64,000 nt of DNA from JAEYKI01 sp036679405. Its GTDB lineage: Bacteria; Bacillota; Clostridia; Christensenellales; Christensenellaceae. The notes beneath the pieces are model-generated. The model had not been told where the DNA came from. It searched no databases and saw nothing but the letters and a program-made list of their open reading frames with translations. Positions 50,190-60,241 of the stretch are shown piece after piece (position 1 is the first letter of the stretch; each line of letters opens with the position of its first letter). Made by a program: the position numbers and the translations under genes. Where the stretch lies: the NCBI GenBank assembly GCA_036679405.1, contig JAVBVZ010000006.1, positions 15,958-79,957 on the forward strand, read 5' to 3'.

Positions 50190-51221
50190 ATGAAATACGG
50201 AATCATAGGATGCGGAAATATTTCCAGGTTTCACTTCGGCGCGCTTGAAAAAATCGACGCCGAGATTACTTATGTGGCCGATATCAATATGGATGCCGCC
50301 CGGCAAAAAGCGGAAAAATACGGCGCCAGGGTCACGGACGATTACAATGAACTGATTGCTTCTAAAGAGGTGGAGGTCGTGTGTATTCTGGCGGCAAGCG
50401 GCATCCATCGGGATGCGGCGCTGAAGTCAATTGCCGCGGGAAAGGGCGTGATTTGTGAAAAGACGATGATGAACAATGCGCAGGATGCATATGGTGTTGC
50501 AAAAGCGGCAAAAGAAGCGGGAACCGTCTTTTTTGCATCCTATATGAAACGCTTTTTTCCGGCGGCGCGGAAAATGAAGGAATTGACCACGCAAATCGGA
50601 ACTGTGTTCAGCGCCAATGTGCGCACCTACCAGTGCTGGGGCAATTTATATGCGCCCGGGCACGGCTGGGATCTGGACGCGGTTGTAAAGGGATACGGCG
50701 GGGCGATCATCAAATGTGCAGCCAGCCATATGCTTGATATGACGGTGTTCCTTCTTGGAAGGCCCGCCGGCGTTTTTGCGGATATTGACTATTGCCCAAA
50801 TTCAAATTTTGACCGCAGGGCGACGGCGCTCTTTCAATACGACGGGCCGCTGGCGGTGACATTTGAAGCGGCGGCGCATCCTCTTGAAAAAATTGGGTAC
50901 GAACGCAATTCATGGGACGAATTTATTGAAATAAACGGGACGGAAGGACGGCTTAAATTTTACACGGTCATGTGGGACCACCCGGAAAATAACGGCGCGC
51001 TGATCGAGTATTATGACAACAGGACGGGGGCGCAGACTGAATACAGGTTCGACGCAATGAATCCGTTTGACGCGCAGATCGCTTATTTTAATGAGTGTTT
51101 TGAGAACAGCGAGCATGGTTCGCCGTCCGAAACGGACGGGTATGTGGTGGATGAGCTGATCGACAGCATATACAGGGCAAACCGTGAGAAAAAGATGATC
51201 GGCATAAACTGGAAAATATAG
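50190..51221 (+). CDS. Gfo/Idh/MocA-family oxidoreductase
   Basis: A 343-residue NAD(P)-dependent sugar oxidoreductase. The N-terminal Rossmann fold opens with YGIIGCGNISRFH. The catalytic block is ICEKTMMNNAQDA, where the family usually has E-K-P; Pro is Thr here but the Lys is kept. A C-terminal alpha/beta substrate domain follows (GGAIIKCAASHMLDMTVFLLG). The start has AAAGGGAG upstream. It is probably a partner of the preceding zinc dehydrogenase, for example in oxidising and re-reducing a sugar at different carbons; this is an inference from position. Confidence 0.9.
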   Translation: MKYGIIGCGNISRFHFGALEKIDAEITYVADINMDAARQKAEKYGARVTDDYNELIASKEVEVVCILAASGIHRDAALKSIAAGKGVICEKTMMNNAQDAYGVAKAAKEAGTVFFASYMKRFFPAARKMKELTTQIGTVFSANVRTYQCWGNLYAPGHGWDLDAVVKGYGGAIIKCAASHMLDMTVFLLGRPAGVFADIDYCPNSNFDRRATALFQYDGPLAVTFEAAAHPLEKIGYERNSWDEFIEINGTEGRLKFYTVMWDHPENNGALIEYYDNRTGAQTEYRFDAMNPFDAQIAYFNECFENSEHGSPSETDGYVVDELIDSIYRANREKKMIGINWKI

Positions 51222-51234
51222 GAGCAATCAGGAT

Positions 51235-52431
51235 ATGGATAATTATGATGTGGTGGTGGCGGGCACAATTTGCCTGGACCTTACCCCGACTTTTAAAGAA
51301 GTGACCGAAAGCCGTGTGCAGGACATTTTTGTGCCCGGAAAGCTGAGGGATATGGACAAACTTTCAGTATCCACCGGCGGGCCGGTTTCCAATACCGGCC
51401 TCAATTTGATCAAGCTGGGGATCGGAACACGGTTTATGGGAAAAATAGGCCGGGATTTTATTGGAAGCGGCGTGCTTGGACTTCTTGGCAAGTATGACGG
51501 CGCTGCCGACAGTATGCGTGTGGTGGAAGGCGAGGATACGTCTTATACGGTGGTGATCGTTCCCAAAGGGTTCGACCGGATCTTCCTGCATTGCGGAGGC
51601 GCAAACCATTCGTTCGGCGCAGAAGATATCGACTATGATGTTGTGAGCCGGGCGAAAATTTTTCACCTGGGGTATCCGACCATTATGAAACGGCTATATG
51701 AAAATAACGGTTCGGAGCTGATCAGGATATTCAAACGTGTCAAGGAACTGGGCGTAACGACTTCACTTGATATGTCGCTGCCCGACCCGAAAGGTGAAAG
51801 CGGCAGGATGGACTGGGACGCAGTGCTGCGTGAGCTTTTGCCATATGTGGATATTTATTTGCCCAGCGCGGAGGAGACCATGTATATGATCGACCGGCCG
51901 GAATACGAACGGCTGCTTGAGAGCGCGGGCGAGGCGGATATGCTGGAAAATCTGGATATCAATGCCTTAAGCGGACTCGGGAAACGCCTGCTTTCTTACG
52001 GTTCTAAAATTGTTGCGGTCAAATCGGGTGTAAAAGGGTTTTATCTTGCGACCGCAGGCGCGGACCGGCTGAAGAAAATGGGCAAAGCCGTTCCGGCGGA
52101 TATGGACAACTGGGCAAACAGGGAACTGCATGAAGAAAGCTTCAAAGTCCCGGTGGTATCGGCAACCGGGTCGGGAGACAGTGCGATCGCCGGATTTTTG
52201 GCCGCCTACCTGAAAGGGATGCCCATAGAAGAAGCCCTGAAGGCCGCCTGCTGCGTGGGAGGTCAGAACGTACAGGTGCTGGACGCCGTTTCAGGCGTAA
52301 AGACTTTTGACGAAACCGTCCGCCTGATGCGGAGCTGGCCCAAGAACAAGCTGGCTGTTGCGGGAGATTACTTCAGGTATATACCGGGAAAACAGGTTTT
52401 TGCAGGAAAAGGAGACCGTTTACATGGCTAA
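51235..52431 (+). CDS. PfkB-family carbohydrate kinase
   Basis: A 398-residue ribokinase-like enzyme, longer than usual (about 310). It has the opening VVVAGTICLDLTP, the substrate motif STGGPVSNTGLNLIKLG, the ATP-site Lys in AVKSGVKGFYL and the catalytic ATGSGDSAIAGFLAA with the base Asp. The extra length is around residues 215-245 (the MIDRPEYERLL region) and 285-300. It overlaps the mannosidase gene by 8 bp. It probably phosphorylates the hexose or pentose processed by the operon. Confidence 0.9.
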   Translation: MDNYDVVVAGTICLDLTPTFKEVTESRVQDIFVPGKLRDMDKLSVSTGGPVSNTGLNLIKLGIGTRFMGKIGRDFIGSGVLGLLGKYDGAADSMRVVEGEDTSYTVVIVPKGFDRIFLHCGGANHSFGAEDIDYDVVSRAKIFHLGYPTIMKRLYENNGSELIRIFKRVKELGVTTSLDMSLPDPKGESGRMDWDAVLRELLPYVDIYLPSAEETMYMIDRPEYERLLESAGEADMLENLDINALSGLGKRLLSYGSKIVAVKSGVKGFYLATAGADRLKKMGKAVPADMDNWANRELHEESFKVPVVSATGSGDSAIAGFLAAYLKGMPIEEALKAACCVGGQNVQVLDAVSGVKTFDETVRLMRSWPKNKLAVAGDYFRYIPGKQVFAGKGDRLHG

Positions 52432-55219
52432 AGGATATATTGTGCCGCATACGCACTGGGACCGTGAATGGCGTTACCCCCTCTGGCACAGCACCGAAAA
52501 GCTCGTCACAATGATGGACGAGCTTTTGGAGATTTTAAGCACGCAGCCGGACTACAAAAGTTTTATGCTGGACGGACAGATCATTCCTCTGGTGGACTAC
52601 CTGTCCTGCCGGCCGGAAAAAGAGGAAGAAGCCGTCCGGCTGGTCAAAGAAGGCCGGATACTCATCGGGCCCTGGTATACGCTTCCGGACCTTTTCCCGG
52701 TATCGGGGGAAAGCATTGTAAGGAACTTGATTAAAGGAAGGGAAGCCGCAAAGAAATTCGGACGGATCTTAGGCGTTGCCTATGAATCGTTTGGATGGGG
52801 ACAGCCCAGCCAGTTTCCTCAAATTTATGCGGGTTTTGGCATGGATACCGTGATCGTGGCAAAAAAAGTGGATCCGGCGCGCGCGCCCGACTGCGAATTT
52901 ATCTGGGTGGGAAAAGACGGGACCGAAATGCTGGCGACCCGGCTGGGAAACGAGGCAAGGGCAAATTTCTTTATGCATACCTATATGGAAGCCATGAACG
53001 GAAAACCATATAAGGACGACGGATTCAGGCTCCGGTACGGCGACGGCGATCTGGTGTTTCATCGGGCGGATATGGAAAACTGCGAGCAGGATTACTGTAA
53101 ACTGACTCGTTCGCAGAGGGTGCATAAAGAAAACTTGCGGGCCCTTGCGCTGGATGCCTGGAATGCAATGGAAGACACTCTGCTTGGTGAAGACAGAGTA
53201 TTGATGGACGGTTCGGATGCGACGACGGCCCAGCCGCAGATTCTGGAGCTGATTGACGCAATAAACCCCCTGATTAAAGAGGACGGCATTGAATTTGAAA
53301 TGTCGTCCATTGAAGAGTATGCCCGGATATTAAAAGAAAAACTGGATCCAAAAAAGCTGAAGCGTGTTTACGGCGAACTCAGGGACGGCCCGCCGCAGGC
53401 CCTTACCGGGAACGCGCTGATGACGCGCCCATATATCAAGCAGCTTAACCGCAGGGCGCAGGCCCGGCTTTTTGACATTGCAGAACCGCTCTCTTTTCTG
53501 GCCGCGCAGCTTGGAGGAGCGTACAACAGCCGGTATCTGAAAAAAGCGCTGGAATACATGCTCCTTGCGCATTCGCACGACAGCATCAACGGCGTTACGC
53601 AGGATAAAACAGCGCAGGATGTTGTCTGGAGATTGAATCAGGCCCTTGAAATTGCAGATGTTATAACGGATGAGTGTTTGAAAACAATTTTAAAAAATCT
53701 TGATATGGACGGATTTGCCGAAGACGACATACTGGTAATGGTTATGAACCCGCTTCCTTTTCCAAACAGGGAAGTCGTCCGGTGCGCAATCGATATTCCA
53801 AGGGAAAAAGAAATATGGGATTTTGCATTGCGGGATACGGAAGGAAAAGATGCGTGCCTGCAGCGGATATCCAGGGACGAAACGGTGCTGCCGGTAACCA
53901 GCCTGCATTCTCGCCCTGAACCGTTTTATGCGGACAGGCACGTGGTTTTGTTTGACACGGGAGAACTGCCGCCCGGCGGGTATAAAATTTTTAAAGTCGT
54001 GCCCGTGTCTTGCATGTCGAGGAAGATAGAGGCATGGGCGGAACCGAGGAAAACAAGGGGGAAGGAGATTGCGGTATCCGCAGGTGTGCTGGAAAACGAA
54101 TATCTAAAGGCCGAAGTGGCTGCGGACGGGACGGTCGGCGTTCTGGATAAAAAAAGCGGAAACGTGTTTAAAGGACTGAACCGCTTTGAAAGCACGGGAG
54201 ATGTCGGAGATTACTGGATCTATTATCCGCCTTACAACAATTGCACCCTCTCTTCCGCCTGCGGCAGCGTAAAGGTGGGTTTGGTCGAGAATACGGAACT
54301 TGCGGCAACGATACGCGTGCAGATCAAAATGGAAGTGCCCGCCTTTGCAAACCGGCCGCGGCATTATGTGCAGGGAAAGAGCGAGCGGGCTTTGGAGCAA
54401 ACGGTTGTGCCGATAGAGGTTTGTTATTCTCTGCGCGCAAAAGAAGACTTTCTGCGGGTGAATGTAAAGATCAAAAACACGGCGGAAGACCACCGTATGT
54501 CCGTTTGGTTCCCAACGGGGATCGCGGCAAAAAAGGTGTTGGCAGACGGCCATTTTTGTGTGGATGGAAGAGACGCGCTGCCGGGGAAAGATGAGAGCGG
54601 GCGTTATTATCCGGAAATGGCCACAAATCCGATGCAGACTTTTGTGAGCGTAAGCACAGAAGGCAGAGGATTTGCCGTAATCAGCAGTTCGATCGGCGAA
54701 TATGATGCGGCGCGCAGGGAAGAACTTGGGCTGACACTGTTTCGTGCGGTTCCAAACAGGATATGCACGGAATTTAGAAGCTTCTCGGAGTATGGCAGCC
54801 AAAAAGGCGGGCAGTGCCTGCGGGAGCTTGTTTATGAGTACGCAATCCTTCCGCATAACGGAAATACGCAGGAGATTTTAAGAAAGGCGCGTGCGTTTAA
54901 TGTGCAGTGCCTGCCGGTGCAGTTTTCCGTTTGCACAAAAACCAAAGGAGCGCTCAGGGCAATCCAAAGCTTTTATGAAGTGCAGGGCGCGTGCGTTTCC
55001 GCGCTGAAGGAATCCGAAGACGGCGCCGGATGGATCCTGAGGCTGTATAACCCTGCGGATTCAAAAAAAACCGCAACGCTAAAATTTGCAAAACCTCTCC
55101 AAAATGTATGGCTGACGGATATGGCGGAGCAAAAACAACGGAAGATCAGGCCAAAAGAAGGGGAAGTGAAAATCGAAATGGCCCCGTACAAGATTTCAAC
55201 TTTGTTTTTTCAGTTCTAA
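52424..55219 (+). CDS. GH38 alpha-mannosidase-like glycoside hydrolase
   Basis: A 931-residue cytoplasmic enzyme of glycoside hydrolase family 38. The N-terminal zinc motif PHTHWDREW, the middle SHDSINGVTQDKT with the second His, and the long C-terminal beta-domains (GH38C) are present. At the place of the nucleophile, where the family has Asp in D-x-F-G, this protein has Glu121 (AYESFGWGQPS). Many residues around it are otherwise conserved. The start at 52424 follows AAAGGAG. No signal peptide is seen, so the substrate is a short, imported oligosaccharide or glycoside. It ends the operon and is followed by a terminator. Confidence 0.9.
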   Translation: MAKGYIVPHTHWDREWRYPLWHSTEKLVTMMDELLEILSTQPDYKSFMLDGQIIPLVDYLSCRPEKEEEAVRLVKEGRILIGPWYTLPDLFPVSGESIVRNLIKGREAAKKFGRILGVAYESFGWGQPSQFPQIYAGFGMDTVIVAKKVDPARAPDCEFIWVGKDGTEMLATRLGNEARANFFMHTYMEAMNGKPYKDDGFRLRYGDGDLVFHRADMENCEQDYCKLTRSQRVHKENLRALALDAWNAMEDTLLGEDRVLMDGSDATTAQPQILELIDAINPLIKEDGIEFEMSSIEEYARILKEKLDPKKLKRVYGELRDGPPQALTGNALMTRPYIKQLNRRAQARLFDIAEPLSFLAAQLGGAYNSRYLKKALEYMLLAHSHDSINGVTQDKTAQDVVWRLNQALEIADVITDECLKTILKNLDMDGFAEDDILVMVMNPLPFPNREVVRCAIDIPREKEIWDFALRDTEGKDACLQRISRDETVLPVTSLHSRPEPFYADRHVVLFDTGELPPGGYKIFKVVPVSCMSRKIEAWAEPRKTRGKEIAVSAGVLENEYLKAEVAADGTVGVLDKKSGNVFKGLNRFESTGDVGDYWIYYPPYNNCTLSSACGSVKVGLVENTELAATIRVQIKMEVPAFANRPRHYVQGKSERALEQTVVPIEVCYSLRAKEDFLRVNVKIKNTAEDHRMSVWFPTGIAAKKVLADGHFCVDGRDALPGKDESGRYYPEMATNPMQTFVSVSTEGRGFAVISSSIGEYDAARREELGLTLFRAVPNRICTEFRSFSEYGSQKGGQCLRELVYEYAILPHNGNTQEILRKARAFNVQCLPVQFSVCTKTKGALRAIQSFYEVQGACVSALKESEDGAGWILRLYNPADSKKTATLKFAKPLQNVWLTDMAEQKQRKIRPKEGEVKIEMAPYKISTLFFQF

Positions 55220-55229
55220 ACGGAAAGAC

Positions 55230-55259
55230 GGCGGTCTTAAGCCGGGCCGCCATTTTTTT
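55230..55259 (+). terminator. Rho-independent terminator after mannosidase gene
   Basis: GGCGG (55230) pairs with CCGCC (55247-55251) and is followed by a run of seven T residues. Confidence 0.75.
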
Positions 55260-55319
55260 GCAAATTTTTCCGGGCGCAGCCGTATGCCGTGAGAAGCGCC
55301 GTTATACGGGATAAAAAAG

Positions 55320-56861
55320 TCACCTTCTGATTTCGCCCGGGTTCTGGCCGGTGATTTTTTTGAAAATCGTATAAAAGTAGCTGATGCTGGAAAAACCGAC
55401 TTTGGCTGAAACTTCGTTGGCTTTCAGATAGGTCGTCTGGAGAAGGCGGCTGGCCTCTGAGATGCGTTTTTCATTTAAGTAATCGGAAAAGTATTCTCCC
55501 GTTTCCTGTTTGAACAGCCGTCCGAGGTAAGCGGCGTTTACGCCGATCAGGTTGGACATTGTTTTTAAAGAAATGTTGATGTCGTAATATTTTTCCTCCA
55601 CGTAATCGATGACGGTTCTTACATAATATGAGTAATTGTTGGAATAGTGGTCGGACAAATGGGAGACGACGTTCATGCAAAAATCATACAGCAGAGATTT
55701 CAGTTCTTCCTGGGTGGTGATGCCCTGCAGGCGTTCATAGATCTCGTCTTTTGTATTCTGGAGAAATTCGGGAGACAGGCCGGACGAAGAAAGCCGGTGC
55801 AGAACAAAAGACATGATATCGATGATCGAGTATTTGAACGTATCGGGTTCTACGCTGTAATTTCCGTTTTCAACGTCGGAAAAAAGCCGGTCTATATTCT
55901 CGCGTATCCCTTCCTTATCCCATTTTTCTATGCTGGAAGCAAAATTGGTAAACAGAAGCGGGGCTTTGCCGCCCTCGAAAGAGGTGTTGTATTTATCATA
56001 GGAAAAAATGCGGTCGGACCCGTAAACCAGTTGGTAATTAAGCAATTTGACGGCCGTGGTATATGATTTTGAAAGCATCCGGTGCGATGCGGCCATCTCT
56101 CCGATGGAGGCGACGCCGTGAATGGAAAGAAAGCCGGCCAGTTTTTCCAGGCAGGTCTGCATCAGAAGCTCTATGGTATGCTGGGGCGTGTCTTTAAAAA
56201 GAAGGACCACATTGTTATGACTGTCCGTGAAGACATAGCATTTTTCCCGGTTGCCGATGATCTCTTCAATGATATTGGACGATGCGTAAAGTTCCCAGCG
56301 GTCGCTGCTTGCTATTTTGACCGAAACAAGGCATACGAACATTTTAGATGAATTAAACGACAGATTAAGGATGTCGCATTTTTCCCGGAATTCTTTTAGG
56401 GATATCCCGTTGGTGACGATCCTGTTCAATGTGTTTTTCTGAAGGTAATCAACAAATTCCCGCTGTTCAATGGAACTTTTTATGCTGCTTTCAATGGTTC
56501 CGATGATCTCTTTCATCGCGCTTTTCAGCTCTTCCGTATCCACCGGCTTTAAAAGGTAATTGACGGCACCGATCTTCATGGCTGAGCGCACATATGAAAA
56601 ATCGTTAAAACCGCTCAGAACGGCGACTTTGATATGCGGGTATTCGACGGAAATTTTTTGAAGCAGTTCTATCCCGTTCATTTCAGGCATTTTGATATCC
56701 GTTAAAATAATATGCGGCTGAAAATGGTCGACCAGGCCCAGCGCCTGCCGGCCGTTTGAGGCTTCGCCCGCCACCTCAATCCCCAGGTCTTCCCAGTCAA
56801 TAATTGTTCTTAAGCCGTTCCGGATAGCGGATTCGTCATCCACTATCATGATCCTATACAT
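55320..56861 (-). CDS. Response regulator with AraC-type DNA-binding domain (YesN-like)
   Basis: A 513-residue regulator. The receiver domain at residues 1-120 has Asp8/Asp9, the phospho-acceptor Asp55 (LTDIKMPEMNG) and Lys in YLLKPVD. A middle part of about 260 residues is typical of YesN-type proteins. The C-terminal AraC domain has two helix-turn-helix units (ISLKTMSNLIGVNAAYLGRLF and the final SISYFYTIFKKITGQNPGE). It is encoded 18 bp after the sensor kinase on the minus strand and probably activates the neighbouring sugar importer at 58893. The start follows GGGAGG. Confidence 0.95.
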   Translation of the reverse strand: MYRIMIVDDESAIRNGLRTIIDWEDLGIEVAGEASNGRQALGLVDHFQPHIILTDIKMPEMNGIELLQKISVEYPHIKVAVLSGFNDFSYVRSAMKIGAVNYLLKPVDTEELKSAMKEIIGTIESSIKSSIEQREFVDYLQKNTLNRIVTNGISLKEFREKCDILNLSFNSSKMFVCLVSVKIASSDRWELYASSNIIEEIIGNREKCYVFTDSHNNVVLLFKDTPQHTIELLMQTCLEKLAGFLSIHGVASIGEMAASHRMLSKSYTTAVKLLNYQLVYGSDRIFSYDKYNTSFEGGKAPLLFTNFASSIEKWDKEGIRENIDRLFSDVENGNYSVEPDTFKYSIIDIMSFVLHRLSSSGLSPEFLQNTKDEIYERLQGITTQEELKSLLYDFCMNVVSHLSDHYSNNYSYYVRTVIDYVEEKYYDINISLKTMSNLIGVNAAYLGRLFKQETGEYFSDYLNEKRISEASRLLQTTYLKANEVSAKVGFSSISYFYTIFKKITGQNPGEIRR

Positions 56862-56879
56862 ACTCTGCCTCCCTTTGTT

Positions 56880-58646
56880 TTACCATTCATAGAGCAGCGG
56901 CAATACTACGGTTATTGTAGTGCCGAAATCCTTTTTGCTTTTGACGGTCAGGCCGTATTCATCTCCGAAAAGCAGTTTGATCCTTTCATGGACATTCTTG
57001 ATCCCGATGCTGCAGCTTTGGAAACTTGCTTTTCTTTCGCTGAGCGCGGCATTGAGCTCGGAAAGTTTTTGGTCGTTCATACCGCAGCCGTTGTCCGAAA
57101 CAGACAGTAAAAGGTGGGTTTTAAGGATCTGCGCGGTAATGATGACCCGCCCGCCCCGCACGGTATTATCAAGGCCGTGGACGATAGAATTTTCAACAAT
57201 GGGCTGCAACACCAGTTTTGGAACGCCAAGGCTCATCAGCTCATCGGGAATATCGAATTCGGCGGCAATACTTTCGTTGAAGCGGAAACTTTGCAGGCGC
57301 AGGTAAGATGCAATATAATCAATTTCATCTTCCAGGGACACGATTTTATTGTTGAAAGTGGTTTGCCACCTGAACATATTCCCGAGCAAAGAAAGCATCT
57401 GGGCGAGGTCGGCTTTGCCGTCGGCCACGGCTTTCATGCGGATGCTCTCAATGGTGTTAAAAAGAAAATGCGGATTAATTTGCGCCTGGAGCGCGTTGAT
57501 CTCAGACGTTTTTGTTTTCATTTCGGATTCATAGTTGAGTTTGATATAGGTGTCAAGCTGTTCGCACATGGTATTAAATGCCTGGGAAAGCAGTCCGATC
57601 TCGTCGGAAGAACGCACGGGGAGGCGCACGTCGAGATTGTCGCCGGATATATTGCTGATCTTGTTTGCGATCTCGGTGATCTTCAGGTTATACATGCGCA
57701 GCAGCCGGTAGGTTATAAAAGCAATGGCGCAGATGCTGATAATAAGCAGGATGATCATCTGCAGGCGGATCAGATTGATGTCGGTATGCAGGTCGGCCTT
57801 GGAAACGGCATTCATGACCGTCAGACCGGACACGCCCACGTTTATAGCGGTAACGTCAAAATCCGGGTCCTTCTGGTAAGTGTCCATCAGCGTGCCCATG
57901 GATTGCTGATAGTAATCGGGGTTGGACGAATAAACGATCTCGTCCTGCTTGTTGGAAATAATAAAATTTCCTTTGAGGTATTGGGACGTATCCAGGTAGG
58001 AACTTTCAAAAAAACTGCTCGGGACGTTCATAATAAATATGCCGACAATAGATTTGCTTGGAAAAGCCGTAGGGTCGTATATCTTGCCGGCAATGGAAAC
58101 AACGGGAACGGCGCGCGACACATATTCGGGCGCCGGGTCGTAATAAATATACATATTGTTATCCGACGCAAGCAGGCGGCGGATGGGCGCGTACTCAAGA
58201 TAAGAAAAACTGGGAGACACGACCCGGCTGTTGGAAGACGAAGAGGAATAAACGGACTGGTTGTTTGTGACCAGGATATATTCGCTGATATCGCTGTCCG
58301 AACTGATAACGCTCAGCAGGTAATTGTTGATATACTGGATAACGTTATAGTCGTAGGCAAGGTTCGGGTCTGCGTCTATGGATGCAAAATATTCTCCGAT
58401 ATTTCCGCCGGAATGCATCAGGTTGGACAGGTTATACGCAAGGTTGTATTGGGTTTCTGTAAACTCATGCAGTTTTGCAGAGGCTTCTTTGCCCAGGCTG
58501 ATTTCCCTTTGGATGGTGGCGGTGGAAAATGAAGAGACCACAATGCCCGAAACAATGGACAAAATAATAGATGTGATAATGATGTTGGCTATGGTGATTT
58601 TAAAAAAAAGCCCCATGCCTTTGAGTTTGTCTAGAATTTTTAACAA
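56880..58646 (-). CDS. Sensor histidine kinase, YesM/LytS type
   Basis: A 588-residue membrane sensor. One transmembrane helix near residues 10-33, an extracellular domain of about 260 residues, a second helix near 290-312 (MIILLIISICAIAFITYRLL), a HAMP domain (ISNISGDNLDVRLPVRSSDEI), the phospho-acceptor block HFLFNTIESIRMKA and an ATPase domain (VENSIVHGLDN, SDNGCGM). The start is TTG at 58646 with GGAG at a 6-base distance. It forms a two-component pair with the gene that follows, sensing an extracellular sugar or a loaded binding protein. Confidence 0.94.
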   Translation of the reverse strand: MLKILDKLKGMGLFFKITIANIIITSIILSIVSGIVVSSFSTATIQREISLGKEASAKLHEFTETQYNLAYNLSNLMHSGGNIGEYFASIDADPNLAYDYNVIQYINNYLLSVISSDSDISEYILVTNNQSVYSSSSSNSRVVSPSFSYLEYAPIRRLLASDNNMYIYYDPAPEYVSRAVPVVSIAGKIYDPTAFPSKSIVGIFIMNVPSSFFESSYLDTSQYLKGNFIISNKQDEIVYSSNPDYYQQSMGTLMDTYQKDPDFDVTAINVGVSGLTVMNAVSKADLHTDINLIRLQMIILLIISICAIAFITYRLLRMYNLKITEIANKISNISGDNLDVRLPVRSSDEIGLLSQAFNTMCEQLDTYIKLNYESEMKTKTSEINALQAQINPHFLFNTIESIRMKAVADGKADLAQMLSLLGNMFRWQTTFNNKIVSLEDEIDYIASYLRLQSFRFNESIAAEFDIPDELMSLGVPKLVLQPIVENSIVHGLDNTVRGGRVIITAQILKTHLLLSVSDNGCGMNDQKLSELNAALSERKASFQSCSIGIKNVHERIKLLFGDEYGLTVKSKKDFGTTITVVLPLLYEW

Positions 58647-58751
58647 TTGAAACTCCGTTTTTGATGGTTTTTTATAATTGTATTATAGCAAAATAAATTC
58701 TTTTAATCATATTTTATATAAATTTTTAAGTAAAATGTACAATTTAAAGAA

Positions 58752-58776
58752 TAAAAGGCCTCTCTCAGGCTTTTTT
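58752..58776 (+). terminator. Possible attenuator in leader of the carbohydrate importer operon
   Basis: AAAAGGCCT and AGGCTTTTT pair with one bulge and end in T residues. The element lies in the 246-bp divergent region between the sensor kinase and the binding-protein gene; a TATAAT box follows at 58801-58806, with no clear -35. Confidence 0.35.
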
Positions 58777-58892
58777 AAGCCGGCGCGGGCGGAAATCTTG
58801 TATAATTACTTTAAGATATCTCAAATAATTGAAATTGAGCGTCCCGGCGGCCGGGGGTTAGAATAAAAGAAAAAATCTATGGAGGAAAAAAC

Positions 58893-60224
58893 ATGAAAAA
58901 AGTATGGGCAATCTTGATTATCGTGGCGCTTGCTGTCGGCATGCTGGCTGCCTGCGCTGCGCCTGCGGCAGAGGAGAGCGCATCTTCTCCGGAGGAAACC
59001 CAGGCCGAAGAAAGCGCGGCGGAATCTTCCCAGGCTGCGCCGGAAGGAGAACCTGTCACTATTACATGGGCAGTGTTTGAAACGGACAATTTTACGCCGG
59101 AATTTTATCAGGGGATTATTGATGCGTTTGAGGCCGACAATCCGGATATTAAAATTGAAAAAGTCTTAATGGTCGGAGATTCGCGTCCGCAGTTTTTAAA
59201 AACGCTGCTGGCTGCCGGAACTTTCCCGGACGTGACCGTGGAAGCAAATGACCTTGCGAATATTGAAGGCGTGTTTGCGGAAGTGCCGGAAGAGATCATT
59301 TCCCGTTTTGAAGAAGGCGCCCTAACGAAGTGCTTTGGAAAATATACTGTGATCCCCGCAGCCAAGCAGTACCGGATCCAGTGCTTTTACAACAAAGACC
59401 AGTTTGAAGAAGCGGGCATCACCGAAACGCCCAAAACATGGGACGAATTTGTTGAAGTGTGTGACAAGCTGACTGCCGCCGGCAAAACCCCGCTGATCTG
59501 TGGCGGCGCGAAAGACATTTGGGCCACCGGGCTTTATTGGATCGGCGGCGCCAATCAGGATATCATGGAAGCCTATCCGAATTTTAATGAAGATCTTTTG
59601 GCCGGAAATGTTACGTGGGCCAATGATACCGCGGTCGAGTCCATCACCGCATGGCAGGATCTGGTGAAGGCGGGCTACTACCATAAGGGATCCATGTCTT
59701 TTGATTACGGACAGGCGGCGGAAGAATTCCAAAAAGGGTCGGCAGCAATGATGTTTGACGGAAGCTGGGCGGCCGCGGGCGCGGATGCGAGCGATAATTC
59801 GAACCTTGGTTCTTTTGTGATCCCCACGCCGTTTGACAACCATTCTTACGATACCGCAAATATTTACTGGGGCGTGTCTGAAAGCTCGGCCAACAAGGAA
59901 GCGGCTTTCCGGTTTGTGGACTATGTTCTTGGAGGCAACGAAGACGTGTACAGAACGTTCCTGCAGGCAGACGGATATGGTTCTACAACCAAAGAAGCTG
60001 TCACTTATGAGCAGGGCCCGGTTATGACCGAATTCCTTTCAAATTATGAAGGAAGGACGCTTGTTCCTGAAATCACGAAAGTGATCGGCGACGGAGCGAT
60101 CCCCGCCGGTCTGGAAGACATGATCAACAAGGCAATGCAGGCAATTTATACGGGTGCGGATGTGAAAACAGAACTTGAAAAACTGGATACGGAGACACAA
60201 AAACTGTTGGCTGCCGCTGAATAA
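58893..60224 (+). CDS. Carbohydrate ABC transporter substrate-binding lipoprotein (family 1)
   Basis: A 443-residue extracellular lipoprotein of the SBP_bac_1 type (MalE/UgpB-like), with lipobox GMLAAC at Cys21 and a Glu/Ser-rich linker to about residue 55. Fold markers are ITWAVFETDNFTPEFYQGII, AIEKVLM-type strands, YRIQCFYNKDQFEEAGI and AAMMFDGSWAA. Such proteins bind oligosaccharides or glycosides. The start follows GGAGG. It is encoded next to the two-component system and ahead of two permeases and an ATPase, a complete importer. Confidence 0.93.
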   Translation: MKKVWAILIIVALAVGMLAACAAPAAEESASSPEETQAEESAAESSQAAPEGEPVTITWAVFETDNFTPEFYQGIIDAFEADNPDIKIEKVLMVGDSRPQFLKTLLAAGTFPDVTVEANDLANIEGVFAEVPEEIISRFEEGALTKCFGKYTVIPAAKQYRIQCFYNKDQFEEAGITETPKTWDEFVEVCDKLTAAGKTPLICGGAKDIWATGLYWIGGANQDIMEAYPNFNEDLLAGNVTWANDTAVESITAWQDLVKAGYYHKGSMSFDYGQAAEEFQKGSAAMMFDGSWAAAGADASDNSNLGSFVIPTPFDNHSYDTANIYWGVSESSANKEAAFRFVDYVLGGNEDVYRTFLQADGYGSTTKEAVTYEQGPVMTEFLSNYEGRTLVPEITKVIGDGAIPAGLEDMINKAMQAIYTGADVKTELEKLDTETQKLLAAAE

Positions 60225-60241
60225 AACAACAGGATCTATCG

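Noticed and set aside
57114..58532. A 472-codon open frame opposite the sensor kinase
   Set aside because: The minus-strand kinase has complete, recognisable domains; the opposite frame has no known domain, and its openness follows from codon bias.
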